DNA of 64,000 nt from an uncultured Clostridia bacterium (lineage in GTDB: Bacteria > Bacillota > Clostridia > Oscillospirales > Ruminococcaceae). The stretch lies in contig CANDVA010000008.1 in the NCBI GenBank assembly GCA_947389015.1, positions 55,996 to 119,995 of the forward strand. The letters run 5' to 3'. Within the stretch, counting starts at the first letter, position 1. Each line of letters opens with the position of its first letter. The notes beneath the pieces were generated by a model, which worked only from the letters and a program-made list of their open reading frames with translations, searched no databases and had not been told where the DNA came from. Positions 40,453 through 48,316 of this stretch are shown piece by piece. A program made the translations under genes and the position numbers.

Positions 40453-41256
40453 ATGAGTAATTTAACGGCTTGGGAGCGGATGGAGATAGTTCACAACAAG
40501 AACCGTCCGACTGTAAATGATTACATTCCCGCGATGTTTACGCGGTTTATGGAGTTCCACGGGGATAGGTATTTCGGCGACGACGCGGCGATAATCGGCG
40601 GTATCGGTTACTTAAGCGAAACGCCCGTTACGGTCATTGCGCAGGTGAAAGGGCGCAATCTCGAGGAGAATAAGAGGAGCAACTTCTCGATGCCGCACCC
40701 CGAGGGCTACCGCAAGGCGCTGAGACTGGCAAAGCAGGCGGAGAAGTTCCGCAGACCCGTGATATGTCTGGTCGATACTCCCGGAGCGTACTGCGGTATC
40801 GAGGCGGAAAAGCGCGGTCAGGGCGAGGCTATCGCGCGAAATCTGTATGAGTTTATGACGCTGAAAACGCCGATAATCTCGATAATTCTCGGAGAGGGCG
40901 GCAGCGGCGGCGCGCTGGCGCTGGCGGTCTGCGACGAACTGGCTATGCTCGAGAACGCGCTGTACAGTGCGATATCGCCGAGGGGCGCGGCTTCTATTCT
41001 TTGGAAGGATTCGTCAAAGGAAAGGGAAGCGTGTGAAATTTTAAAGATCACCGCCGAGGACTTGACAAGCTTCGGAGTTTGTGATAAAATCATAAAGGAG
41101 CCGGAGGGCGGCGCGCACAACGCTCCCGAGCAGACCGCCGACAGTATTTACGAGTATCTTGTCGACGCGGTGTCGCGTTATAAATCTGTGGAGATAACCA
41201 AGCTTTTGAATGACCGATATACGAAATTTAGAAAAATTGGTATGTTTACCGAATAA
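40453..41256 (+). CDS. accA: Acetyl-CoA carboxylase carboxyltransferase alpha subunit
   Basis: 267-residue alpha subunit. Motifs: YIPAMFTRFMEFHGDRYFGDD, the oxyanion segments DTPGAYCGIEAEKRGQ and LGEGGSGGALALAVCD, and MLENALYSAISPRGAASILW. The N-terminal helical region is shorter than in E. coli, as usual in Firmicutes. Follows accD by eleven bases. The downstream acpP has an additional promoter. Confidence 0.96.
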   Translation: MSNLTAWERMEIVHNKNRPTVNDYIPAMFTRFMEFHGDRYFGDDAAIIGGIGYLSETPVTVIAQVKGRNLEENKRSNFSMPHPEGYRKALRLAKQAEKFRRPVICLVDTPGAYCGIEAEKRGQGEAIARNLYEFMTLKTPIISIILGEGGSGGALALAVCDELAMLENALYSAISPRGAASILWKDSSKEREACEILKITAEDLTSFGVCDKIIKEPEGGAHNAPEQTADSIYEYLVDAVSRYKSVEITKLLNDRYTKFRKIGMFTE

Positions 41257-41295
41257 TTTTGGTTAATTTTACCTATTTTTTTTGAGCGTTGGGTA

Positions 41296-41324
41296 TTGAT
41301 TATTTTTTTCATATGATTTATAAT
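41296..41324 (+). promoter_or_regulatory. Internal promoter of acpP
   Basis: TTGATT, 17-base spacer, TATAAT, in the 121-base gap between accA and acpP. It would allow extra acyl carrier protein synthesis. Confidence 0.7.
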
Positions 41325-41377
41325 AGTACTTGACAAAGCTACGAGCAAGTGGCAGAATAATTGGAGGTATTTTCAGC

Positions 41378-41611
41378 ATGGATATTTTGGAAAAGGTTAG
41401 AGACTTGATCGCGGATCAGCTCGACGTTGCGGATAAGGACAGCATTACCGAGGGTTCTTCCATCACCGACGATCTCGGCGCTGACAGTCTGGACGTTGTA
41501 GATCTTGTAATGGCTCTTGAGGACGAGTTCGGCATCGAGATACCCGAGGACGAGGTCGAGAATATCAAGACCGTTGGCGATATAATCAAGTATATTGAGG
41601 ATAAGCAGTAA
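41378..41611 (+). CDS. acpP: Acyl carrier protein
   Basis: 77-residue acidic carrier with the phosphopantetheine site Ser37 in [23 protein letters not shown] 41378 follows TTGGAGG. Carries the growing fatty acid through FabDHGFZ. Placed last in the operon instead of near fabH/fabK as in many relatives. Confidence 0.97.
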   Translation: MDILEKVRDLIADQLDVADKDSITEGSSITDDLGADSLDVVDLVMALEDEFGIEIPEDEVENIKTVGDIIKYIEDKQ

Positions 41612-41619
41612 TGGTTGCG

Positions 41620-41647
41620 TTCCGCCGTTTTTACGGCGGAATTTTTT
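41620..41647 (+). terminator. Terminator of the fab/acc operon
   Basis: Nine-base-pair stem (TTCCGCCGT with ACGGCGGAA), four-T loop, then six T residues. Confidence 0.92.
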
Positions 41648-41786
41648 ATATTTGTTTTGACTTTTCCGCAATACCTCTTATGCCCGACAGTTTATTTTAA
41701 AGTAACAATATGTGGTGCTTTTTAGAAAATTTTAAAAACCGTTGTGCTAATTTAATAAAAACTTTTAATATTTTTAAAAAAAACTA

Positions 41787-41815
41787 TTGAAATTTGGAAA
41801 ATATTGTGATATAAT
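41787..41815 (+). promoter_or_regulatory. Promoter of the EAL phosphodiesterase gene
   Basis: TTGAAA, 17-base spacer, TATAAT with an extended TGATATAAT. Confidence 0.78.
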
Positions 41816-41869
41816 ATTAACAGAAAAGAAACCGGTGTGACGGGGAAAGCATGAAGGGAGTGCCGTTTA

Positions 41870-43240
41870 ATGGAGACTGCCATATTATTTTTAAGTGCGC
41901 TGTCTGTTTTGTTGCTGGGCGCACTGGCTTTTGCCGTTTACACTATACGAAAGCTTAAGGACGCGGAAAAGCGCAGCGTCGAGACAGACGAGATGAGCGG
42001 TCTGCTCAGCCGCGACGGCTTTATGCACGCGGGCAGATCGGCGCTAGAACGCGGCGGGGATATGTCGCTGGTGATCTTCGACGTTGATAAGCTCGGGCTT
42101 ATCAATACGCTTTTCGGCACCGACCGCGGCGACGACGTAATACGTGCGTTCGCGGCGGCGATAAACGATATAAAGAGCGGTGGCGACGTTGTCGGACGCG
42201 TGAATACCGACGACTTTGCGCTGCTTACAAATATGGATCCGCATATCGCGGCTGAGCGCTTTGAGAAAAGTCTTCGCGGGATCATTACCGACGGCGATCT
42301 GTCGGAGCAGGTGAATTACTTTGCGGGTATCTGCCGCTACGACGGTCACGACGATATCTACACTCTGTACAACAAGGCAAATCTCTGTCTGCTTATGCAC
42401 TCCGACGGCTCGCGCGTTTCGGAGTTCACTCCCGATATGGAGAGTCGTATGGTGGAAAACGAGATGCTGCGCTCGGAAATGCTGGACGCGCTTAGGCTGG
42501 GACAGTTCGAGCTGTACTATCAGCCCAAGGTCTCGTTTAAGACGGGCGATATACTGGGCGTGGAGGCGCTTATCCGCTGGCATCACCCCGTTAAAGGATT
42601 TATTCCGCCGTGCGATTTTATCCCTTTGGCGGAGCAGTTCGGGATAATCACGAAGATCGACGAGTGGGGTCTCGTCACCGCGTGCAGGCAGTGCAAGCAT
42701 TGGCAGGATATGGGCTTGCCGCCCGTTAAGGTCTCGGTGAATATGTCGCAGGCGCAGTTTCTGAGAACGGACGTTTATGCGTCGGTCACCAAGGCGCTTG
42801 AGGTTACGGGTCTTAATCCGAAGTACCTTGAGATCGAGGTCACGGAGACAATGGCGATGACGGATATTGACCACACCGTTGACGTTCTCGGGCGGATTCA
42901 TGAGTTGGGTGTTTCCATTTCAATGGACGATTTCGGTACCGGCTATTCGTCGCTCGCGTCGCTTAAGACGATACCGTTCGACGTGCTGAAGATCGACCGC
43001 AGTCTCGTGTGCGACCTTAATGAGAACGATACCTCGCGCAGGATCACGGGCGCTATCGTCGCTATGGGCAAGGCGCTGAGAATGGTCGTGCTCGCGGAGG
43101 GCGTGGAGACAAACGAGCAGAGCAGACTTCTCGGGGAGATCGGCTGCGATCTCGCGCAGGGCTACTATTTCAGCAAGCCTCTGCCCGCCTCGGAGATAGA
43201 GGCAATGCTTATATTGCCGTTGAACTCGAAAATTATATGA
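41870..43240 (+). CDS. c-di-GMP phosphodiesterase (EAL) with degenerate GGDEF domain
   Basis: 456 residues: one N-terminal transmembrane helix (about 3-25), a GGDEF-like domain whose A-site is NTDDF instead of GGDEF, and a complete EAL domain. EAL catalytic elements are all visible: EALIRWHHP, the Asn in VKVSVNMSQ, EIEVTETMAM, MDDFGTGYSSL, the Lys in LKIDRSLV, LAEGVETNEQ and AQGYYFSKPL. It should hydrolyse c-di-GMP to pGpG, with the altered GGDEF perhaps binding GTP. Single-gene transcript with its own promoter and terminator. It is the likely counterpart to the cyclase at 12167. Confidence 0.94.
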   Translation: METAILFLSALSVLLLGALAFAVYTIRKLKDAEKRSVETDEMSGLLSRDGFMHAGRSALERGGDMSLVIFDVDKLGLINTLFGTDRGDDVIRAFAAAINDIKSGGDVVGRVNTDDFALLTNMDPHIAAERFEKSLRGIITDGDLSEQVNYFAGICRYDGHDDIYTLYNKANLCLLMHSDGSRVSEFTPDMESRMVENEMLRSEMLDALRLGQFELYYQPKVSFKTGDILGVEALIRWHHPVKGFIPPCDFIPLAEQFGIITKIDEWGLVTACRQCKHWQDMGLPPVKVSVNMSQAQFLRTDVYASVTKALEVTGLNPKYLEIEVTETMAMTDIDHTVDVLGRIHELGVSISMDDFGTGYSSLASLKTIPFDVLKIDRSLVCDLNENDTSRRITGAIVAMGKALRMVVLAEGVETNEQSRLLGEIGCDLAQGYYFSKPLPASEIEAMLILPLNSKII

Positions 43241-43272
43241 AAAAAGGGACGGTCATAAGCCGTCCTTTTTTG
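43241..43272 (+). terminator. Terminator of the EAL gene
   Basis: A-rich left side, GGACGG/CCGTCC stem with a seven-base loop and a six-T run. Confidence 0.85.
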
Positions 43273-43367
43273 TGATTTTGCCGACATTATTTACATTTTA
43301 TTGTTGCTTTTGTGCGGACTGACTATATTTTGTTTTCGTATTTATTGAATTAGATGAAAAGTTTTTG

Positions 43368-43396
43368 TTGACATTTGTGACGAAAAGTGATATAAT
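43368..43396 (+). promoter_or_regulatory. Promoter of the secreted/membrane protein trio
   Basis: Perfect TTGACA, 17-base spacer, perfect TATAAT with a TGA extension. Leader ~60 bases. Confidence 0.87.
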
Positions 43397-43462
43397 GAAA
43401 GTGTAAAGAAAATTCTGCCAAAGGCGGGATTAAATCACACTTTACGGAAAGGGTAATTATTT

Positions 43463-44071
43463 ATGAAAAAGCTAAGGAAATTGTTGTGTTTGGTAATGGC
43501 AGCGGTGACTGCGCTGTCTATGTCCGTTAGCGCAAGTGCGGAGAGCGATTGTGACAGCAGTATGTTGTTGTCTCAAACCGTCTTGACTGCTGAGACGGAT
43601 GATGAGGGGTATGTGCTTGTTTCGGAGGAGGTGAATAAAGATGGTGACTATTTAATTGTTGACAGAACATATGAATTAACTGTTTTATCACCTCGGGCGG
43701 GGAACAAAGGAAGCAAATCGGTTAAAAAGTCAAGATCAATATATGAAAATGAGAATACATTTGGAAATTTATATGCCATAATGTGGATAAGTGGTGATTT
43801 TAAATGGGATGAGGAAATGGATCAGGCTAAAGTAAGTAATGTTAAAGCGTGGATAGAGCATTATTCACATGATGGAGTAGAAATATACGCTAAAGCTGGA
43901 TATCCTAAATACGACAGCAATCAAGGTGCTACTGTGCTGGATGGGTTGTTTGGAAGTAAATATGCTTATATAGAGTATATTGTTGTTGTTGAGAACTGGG
44001 CACATTTTAAAAAAGAATTTAGGTTGTGGTTTGATATAAATGTTAGAGGTGAGGAAAAAATAAAGATATAA
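43463..44071 (+). CDS. Secreted protein of unknown function
   Basis: 202 residues with a clear Sec signal peptide (MKKLRKLL, hydrophobic core, SASA at about 23-27). The mature part is mixed alpha/beta with many Tyr, Trp and charged residues (LYAIMWISGDFKWDEE, AYIEYIVVVENWAHFKKEF) and no recognised domain; the few Cys residues lie near the signal peptide. Its last strand pattern (FRLWFDINVRGEE) suggests a beta sandwich. Codons are distinctly more AT-rich than neighbouring housekeeping genes, hinting at recent acquisition. It heads a three-gene unit with two membrane proteins. Confidence 0.8.
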   Translation: MKKLRKLLCLVMAAVTALSMSVSASAESDCDSSMLLSQTVLTAETDDEGYVLVSEEVNKDGDYLIVDRTYELTVLSPRAGNKGSKSVKKSRSIYENENTFGNLYAIMWISGDFKWDEEMDQAKVSNVKAWIEHYSHDGVEIYAKAGYPKYDSNQGATVLDGLFGSKYAYIEYIVVVENWAHFKKEFRLWFDINVRGEEKIKI

Positions 44072-44090
44072 TTTTGGGAGGTGCTTTATT

Positions 44091-44564
44091 ATGATCAAGG
44101 AATACAAAGAGTGCAGCGAATCGGAGTTGATTACAGTTTTGCTGAACAGGGTATTCAAAAAGAAGAGGACAAGAGTAATAACAGCTTTGATAGCGTTATT
44201 TTCCTCGGTTTTCTGCATAAGAGAACTGCACTTAGGTTGGTACGTTATGGAGAATACCGTTTTCTCGTATGTGTTGAGCGTAGTGCTGTATGCAGTTGCT
44301 GTCATAAGCGGCGCGGTGCTTTTATCGAGCATTGGCTGCTTTAAGAAATGGAAATTTAACACGGGCGCAGTTGTGTCGACAGCTGCGCTGTGGGGAGTTA
44401 CGGCGTTCTTGGGTGTGTTTACAACGTTGTATGCCGGCTCAGTCGCCGAGGCTTGGATCGTCGTTGAAAAATTGCTTTGGTATACGGCGCCGATGCTCTC
44501 CATATCATTGGGGATCGCTATATTGACAGGAGCGCTCTTTTTGCGTGGAAAAAGGAATGCGTAA
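44091..44564 (+). CDS. Four-helix membrane protein of unknown function
   Basis: 157 residues. A ~30-residue cytoplasmic N-terminus (MIKEYKECSESELITVLLNR) precedes four hydrophobic segments (about 31-46, 58-82, 94-117, 130-150). The C-terminus is basic (FLRGKRNA). It follows the secreted protein by 19 bases with a GGGAGG ribosome site. No family is recognised. The topology fits a small partner of a secreted or exported protein. Confidence 0.78.
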   Translation: MIKEYKECSESELITVLLNRVFKKKRTRVITALIALFSSVFCIRELHLGWYVMENTVFSYVLSVVLYAVAVISGAVLLSSIGCFKKWKFNTGAVVSTAALWGVTAFLGVFTTLYAGSVAEAWIVVEKLLWYTAPMLSISLGIAILTGALFLRGKRNA

Positions 44565-44642
44565 GACGACCGTTCGTCGTAAGGTGTCGGAGCTTTTAGA
44601 CGATCGTTCTGCTTACGTAGATCATAAGGCTGTTGTGAAAGG
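44565..44642. repeat. Inverted-repeat cluster between two membrane-protein genes
   Basis: GACGA-CCGT-TCGTC forms a short hairpin just after the stop codon, and GTAAGACGA near the start recurs inverted as TCGTTCTGCTTAC near the end of the gap. It may be an RNA processing or partial termination site. Confidence 0.4.
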
Positions 44643-45122
44643 ATGATTATTATAATCTCGGAAAAGGTTAAAAACGCGGCGGAAAAGGCTATGCCCAAGG
44701 AGAAAAGGTTTATTGAAAAAGTCGAGGGCTTTTTTGAGAAGAAACCGCGCAGACTTATTTTCAGCGGAGTTTCCGCGACGATTCTTTTATTGCTGTTGTT
44801 TGTTGTGACCGAAACGGCGGGATTTTTCAGCGTTCCGAACGCGGTTTTGGGTTTTGCGGAGCTTATAGCGGTCGGGGCGTTCTTTGCGAATATCAACAGT
44901 TTTTCGCTGAAGAAATTTGCCGTCGCGGTTTCCATATCGTCCGTTGTGTTGTATTTGGCGTTGCTGACATACGGCATGATAACGGCGATAGATCTAAGTC
45001 GGCTTGACACGGCTGCCGTTATCTGGACGGGAAAAGCTATTTTGGGAATACCCGTTTGCGCGACCATGATCGCCTTGACCGTGCTGTTGGCATACTTCAC
45101 TGTGTGCAGGAAAACCAAGTAA
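44643..45122 (+). CDS. Second four-helix membrane protein of unknown function
   Basis: 159 residues with a basic amphipathic N-terminus (about 1-36) and four hydrophobic helices (about 39-58, 65-88, 94-115, 128-153). The layout is the same as in the preceding gene but the sequences are not obviously homologous. The start is uncertain: the ATG at 44643 is too close to the GAAAGG site, and ATG 44691 behind GGAAAAGG is an alternative. Ends at a hairpin terminator. Confidence 0.72.
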   Translation: MIIIISEKVKNAAEKAMPKEKRFIEKVEGFFEKKPRRLIFSGVSATILLLLLFVVTETAGFFSVPNAVLGFAELIAVGAFFANINSFSLKKFAVAVSISSVVLYLALLTYGMITAIDLSRLDTAAVIWTGKAILGIPVCATMIALTVLLAYFTVCRKTK

Positions 45123-45128
45123 AAAACG

Positions 45129-45163
45129 AAGCGTCGGGCTGAAAAGTCCGGCGCTATGCTTTT
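45129..45163 (+). terminator. Terminator after the membrane protein trio
   Basis: Eleven-base-pair stem with two wobble pairs (AGCGTCGGGCT with AGTCCGGCGCT), GAAA loop, and a five-T run slightly downstream. Confidence 0.72.
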
Positions 45164-45196
45164 TGAAAATATTTCTATATAATCGGTAAAAAATAC

Positions 45197-45225
45197 TTGA
45201 AAATTTTTACTAAATATTGTACAAT
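45197..45225 (+). promoter_or_regulatory. Promoter of the glycolytic operon
   Basis: TTGAAA, 17-base spacer, TACAAT; leader of about 68 bases before pgk. Confidence 0.7.
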
Positions 45226-45298
45226 ATATAGTAGATAGTCAAAGTTTTGTCATTTGGCAATTTTTGACAAATTTCACTTACGAAAGGAAATAATTATT

Positions 45299-46519
45299 AT
45301 GGCTAAGCTCAATAAGAAGAATGTGGAAGATTTGAATGTCAAGGGCAGGCTCGTGCTTGTGCGTGTTGATTTCAACGTTCCGCTCAAGGACGGCAAGATC
45401 ACCAACGACAACCGTATCACCGCGGCTCTGCCCACCATCAACAAGCTGACGGAGAACGGCGCTAAGGTCGTTCTGTGCTCGCACCTCGGCAAGCCGAAGA
45501 ACGGTCCCGAGGCTAAGTTCTCACTTAAGCCCGCTGCCGACAGACTGGCGGAGCTTGTAAAGGGCAAGGTAACGTTTGCTCCCGACGACAACGTTGTCGG
45601 CGAAAACGCAAAGAGGGCTGTTGCGGAGATGAACGAGGGCGATATCGTCGTTCTGGAGAACACACGCTTCCGCGGCGCCGACGAGACCAAGAACGGCGAG
45701 GGCTTCTCCAAGGAGCTGGCAGACCTCGTAAACGGCGAGATTTTCGTTATGGACGCTTTCGGTTCTTCCCACAGAGCGCACGCTTCGACGGTCGGCGTTA
45801 CCAAGTTCGTCAAGGAGACCGCTGTCGGCTACCTGATGAACAAGGAGATCGAGTTCCTCGGCAACGCCGTTGAAAGCCCCGAGCGCCCGTTCGTTGCTGT
45901 ACTCGGCGGCGCTAAGGTAGCGGATAAGCTGAACGTTATTTCCAACCTGCTCGAGAAGTGCGACACGCTCATTATCGGCGGCGGTATGGCGTATACGTTC
46001 CTCAAGGCTAAGGGTATGGAAGTCGGCAAGTCGCTGGTTGACGATGAGAAGATCGACTACTGCAAGGAAATGATCGCAAAGGCGGAGAAGAACGGCAAGA
46101 AGCTGCTGCTCCCCGTTGATACAACTATCGCAGCGGGTTTCCCCGATCCGATCGATGCTCCTATTGAGGTCTCCACTGTTGATTCCGACAAGATACCCGC
46201 CGATATGGAGGGTCTGGATATCGGACCCAAGACTATGGAACTGTTCGCAAATGAAGTTAAGTCCGCTAAGACCGTAGTCTGGAACGGTCCTATGGGCGTA
46301 TTCGAGAACCCGATCCTCGCAAAGGGCACAATCGCGGTTGCTAAGGGTATGGCGGAGGCTGACGCTACCACGATCATCGGCGGCGGCGACTCGGCTGCGG
46401 CTGTCGTACAGCTCGGTTTCTCCGACAAGATGAGCCATATTTCGACAGGCGGCGGCGCTTCTCTGGAGTACCTTGAGGGCAAGGGTCTGCCCGGCATCGA
46501 CGCTATTCAGGATAAGTAA
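45299..46519 (+). CDS. pgk: Phosphoglycerate kinase
   Basis: 406-residue kinase making ATP from 1,3-bisphosphoglycerate. Signature [14 protein letters not shown] near the start, the substrate-binding SHLGKPK and NTRFRGADE, a hinge near 190, and the nucleotide loop GGGDSAAAV with [17 protein letters not shown] 45299 follows GAAAGGA; the longer frame begins inside the leader. It opens an operon for lower glycolysis; gapA is not in it. Confidence 0.97.
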   Translation: MAKLNKKNVEDLNVKGRLVLVRVDFNVPLKDGKITNDNRITAALPTINKLTENGAKVVLCSHLGKPKNGPEAKFSLKPAADRLAELVKGKVTFAPDDNVVGENAKRAVAEMNEGDIVVLENTRFRGADETKNGEGFSKELADLVNGEIFVMDAFGSSHRAHASTVGVTKFVKETAVGYLMNKEIEFLGNAVESPERPFVAVLGGAKVADKLNVISNLLEKCDTLIIGGGMAYTFLKAKGMEVGKSLVDDEKIDYCKEMIAKAEKNGKKLLLPVDTTIAAGFPDPIDAPIEVSTVDSDKIPADMEGLDIGPKTMELFANEVKSAKTVVWNGPMGVFENPILAKGTIAVAKGMAEADATTIIGGGDSAAAVVQLGFSDKMSHISTGGGASLEYLEGKGLPGIDAIQDK

Positions 46520-46573
46520 TCAAAGCAATAGGGCGGAGCAATTCGCCCTATTCACCTGTTGAAAGGAAATCAG

Positions 46574-46972
46574 ATGAATATAAGCAATGAAAAAATAGAG
46601 CGAATGACCGACTGTACCGTAATGAAGCTTACCGACGGCAACGCGGAGATAAAGGCATCCAAGGTCTGCGCTGTTGTTTCGGAGTGCGACTTTGAAGGCT
46701 GTGACTTTGAGCAGACCAATCTTTCGGGAAATCGTTTCGCTAGCTCCGATATGAGCGGCTGTTACTTTGAAGAGGTCAACCTGTCGGGCGCGGCTTTCGA
46801 GCGTTCAAGCTTATGCGGCGCGGCGTTTGAGGACGTAAATCTGCGCGGAGTCGCTTTCGAGAGCTGCGACTTTTCCGGTGTTGAGTTCATCGACTGCAAG
46901 CTTGACGGAATGACGGTCAACGGCTTCAATATTTCGGAGCTTATCGGATTTTACAAAGACAATCACAAGTAA
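46574..46972 (+). CDS. Pentapeptide-repeat protein
   Basis: 132-residue protein with a short beta N-terminus and about 12 pentapeptide repeats (A/C-D/N-L/F-x-x type; e.g. CDFEG CDFEQ TNLSG NRFAS SDMSG), residues about 38-120, predicted to form a right-handed quadrilateral beta helix. Such proteins may mimic DNA and protect gyrase, or serve as binding scaffolds. It lies between pgk and tpiA, which is unusual. ATG 46574 after GAAAGGA. Confidence 0.88.
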   Translation: MNISNEKIERMTDCTVMKLTDGNAEIKASKVCAVVSECDFEGCDFEQTNLSGNRFASSDMSGCYFEEVNLSGAAFERSSLCGAAFEDVNLRGVAFESCDFSGVEFIDCKLDGMTVNGFNISELIGFYKDNHK

Positions 46973-46991
46973 CCGTAAGGAGAATGGTAAT

Positions 46992-47765
46992 ATGAAAAAG
47001 AATGTAAGAAAAGCAATCATCGCGGGCAACTGGAAAATGAACAAGACCCGTCCCGAGGCAAAGGCTCTGCTCGAGGAGCTGAAGCCCCTTGTAGCGGACG
47101 TTAAGGGCGTTGAGATCGTGGCTTGCGTACCGTTCACGAACCTCGAGACCGCGCTCGCGGCGACCGAGGGCACGAACATCAAGATCGGCGCGGAGAACTG
47201 CCACTTCGAGAAGAGCGGCGCGTTCACGGGCGAGATATCCGCTGATATGCTCGCGGAAATGGGCGTTGAGTACGTCGTTCTCGGTCACTCCGAGCGCCGT
47301 CAGTACTTTAACGAGACCGACGAGACCGTCAACAAGCGCACCAAGGCGGCTCTGGCTGCGGGCTTGAAGCCTATCGTTTGCGTCGGCGAGCTGCTCTGGG
47401 AGCGCGAGTGCAACATCACCGAGGAGGTCATCGCGCGTCAGATCAAGCTTGATTTCTTCGCGATCTCCGCGGAGGACGTAAAGAAGTGCGTTATCGCGTA
47501 TGAACCCGTTTGGGCTATCGGCACGGGCAAGACCGCTACCGCCGAGCAGGCGGAGGAGGTCTGCGCGTTTATCCGCGCTCAGCTTGCCAAGTTGTACAGC
47601 GAGGACGTCGCCGAGGCTGTCACCATTCAGTACGGCGGCTCCATGAACGCGGGCAACGCCGAGGAACTGGTCTCCAAGACCAACGTTGACGGCGGTCTTA
47701 TCGGCGGCGCTTCGCTTAAAGCTCCCGACTTCACGACTATCATCAAGGCTGCGGAGAACGGCTGA
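46992..47765 (+). CDS. tpiA: Triosephosphate isomerase
   Basis: 257-residue TIM barrel enzyme interconverting dihydroxyacetone phosphate and glyceraldehyde 3-phosphate. Active-site residues: Lys15 in GNWKMN, His in VLGHSERRQYF, and Glu in AYEPVWAIGTGKTA; the phosphate loop is YGGSMNAGNAEEL. Follows the pentapeptide gene by 19 bases with AAGGAGAA as ribosome site. Confidence 0.97.
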   Translation: MKKNVRKAIIAGNWKMNKTRPEAKALLEELKPLVADVKGVEIVACVPFTNLETALAATEGTNIKIGAENCHFEKSGAFTGEISADMLAEMGVEYVVLGHSERRQYFNETDETVNKRTKAALAAGLKPIVCVGELLWERECNITEEVIARQIKLDFFAISAEDVKKCVIAYEPVWAIGTGKTATAEQAEEVCAFIRAQLAKLYSEDVAEAVTIQYGGSMNAGNAEELVSKTNVDGGLIGGASLKAPDFTTIIKAAENG

Positions 47766-47776
47766 TTTTCGGAGAA

Positions 47777-48286
47777 ATGAAAATGAATGAGGATAAACGC
47801 TCTCGGATAATGCTGAATATTTCGATTGGAATTATGGCGGCGTACGCTGTGCTGTTCCTCGCGGGATATTTCTTTCAGTATGAATATTGGATACGCGGGC
47901 ATTCTGATATGGCGATAAGCTTTCCGACGATAATTCCGCGGATATATTCTCCGCTCATAGCGGGGTCGGTGCTGCTGATTTCGGCGGGAACCATCGCGCT
48001 TGACATTCTGCTGAAAAAGCGTTCGTCTTATTTGTGGTGTTTGGGCGCGGCGATTTTTGCGGCAAGCGCGGTCGTTGTTGACAGGCTCGTTAAGGGTATC
48101 GTTCCGAGCGTTATTTCCCGTGTAACAGCTGTTGAGTGGGGTACGCAGGGCGTGGCTATGGCGGGCTATCACGCGAATGCGGTGCGTTTCCTTGATAATC
48201 TGCTGCTCCCGTTATTTGCAGTCTCTTTAACGCTTATGGTATGCGTTTGTTACAATAAACGCTGCCCTCTTAAAATCGGTAAATAA
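47777..48286 (+). CDS. Four-helix membrane protein inside the glycolytic operon
   Basis: 169 residues with four hydrophobic segments (about 13-30, 54-75, 83-102, 138-156) and a basic tail (CYNKRCPLKIGK). The loop between helices 3 and 4 contains VEWGTQGVAMAGYHANAV. No known family. The start may be ATG 47777 or 47783. It begins 12 bases after tpiA and is followed 31 bases later by gpmI, so it is transcribed with the glycolytic genes. Confidence 0.75.
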   Translation: MKMNEDKRSRIMLNISIGIMAAYAVLFLAGYFFQYEYWIRGHSDMAISFPTIIPRIYSPLIAGSVLLISAGTIALDILLKKRSSYLWCLGAAIFAASAVVVDRLVKGIVPSVISRVTAVEWGTQGVAMAGYHANAVRFLDNLLLPLFAVSLTLMVCVCYNKRCPLKIGK

Positions 48287-48316
48287 TTGTTTTTTTAATC
48301 AGATAGGAGAATTATA

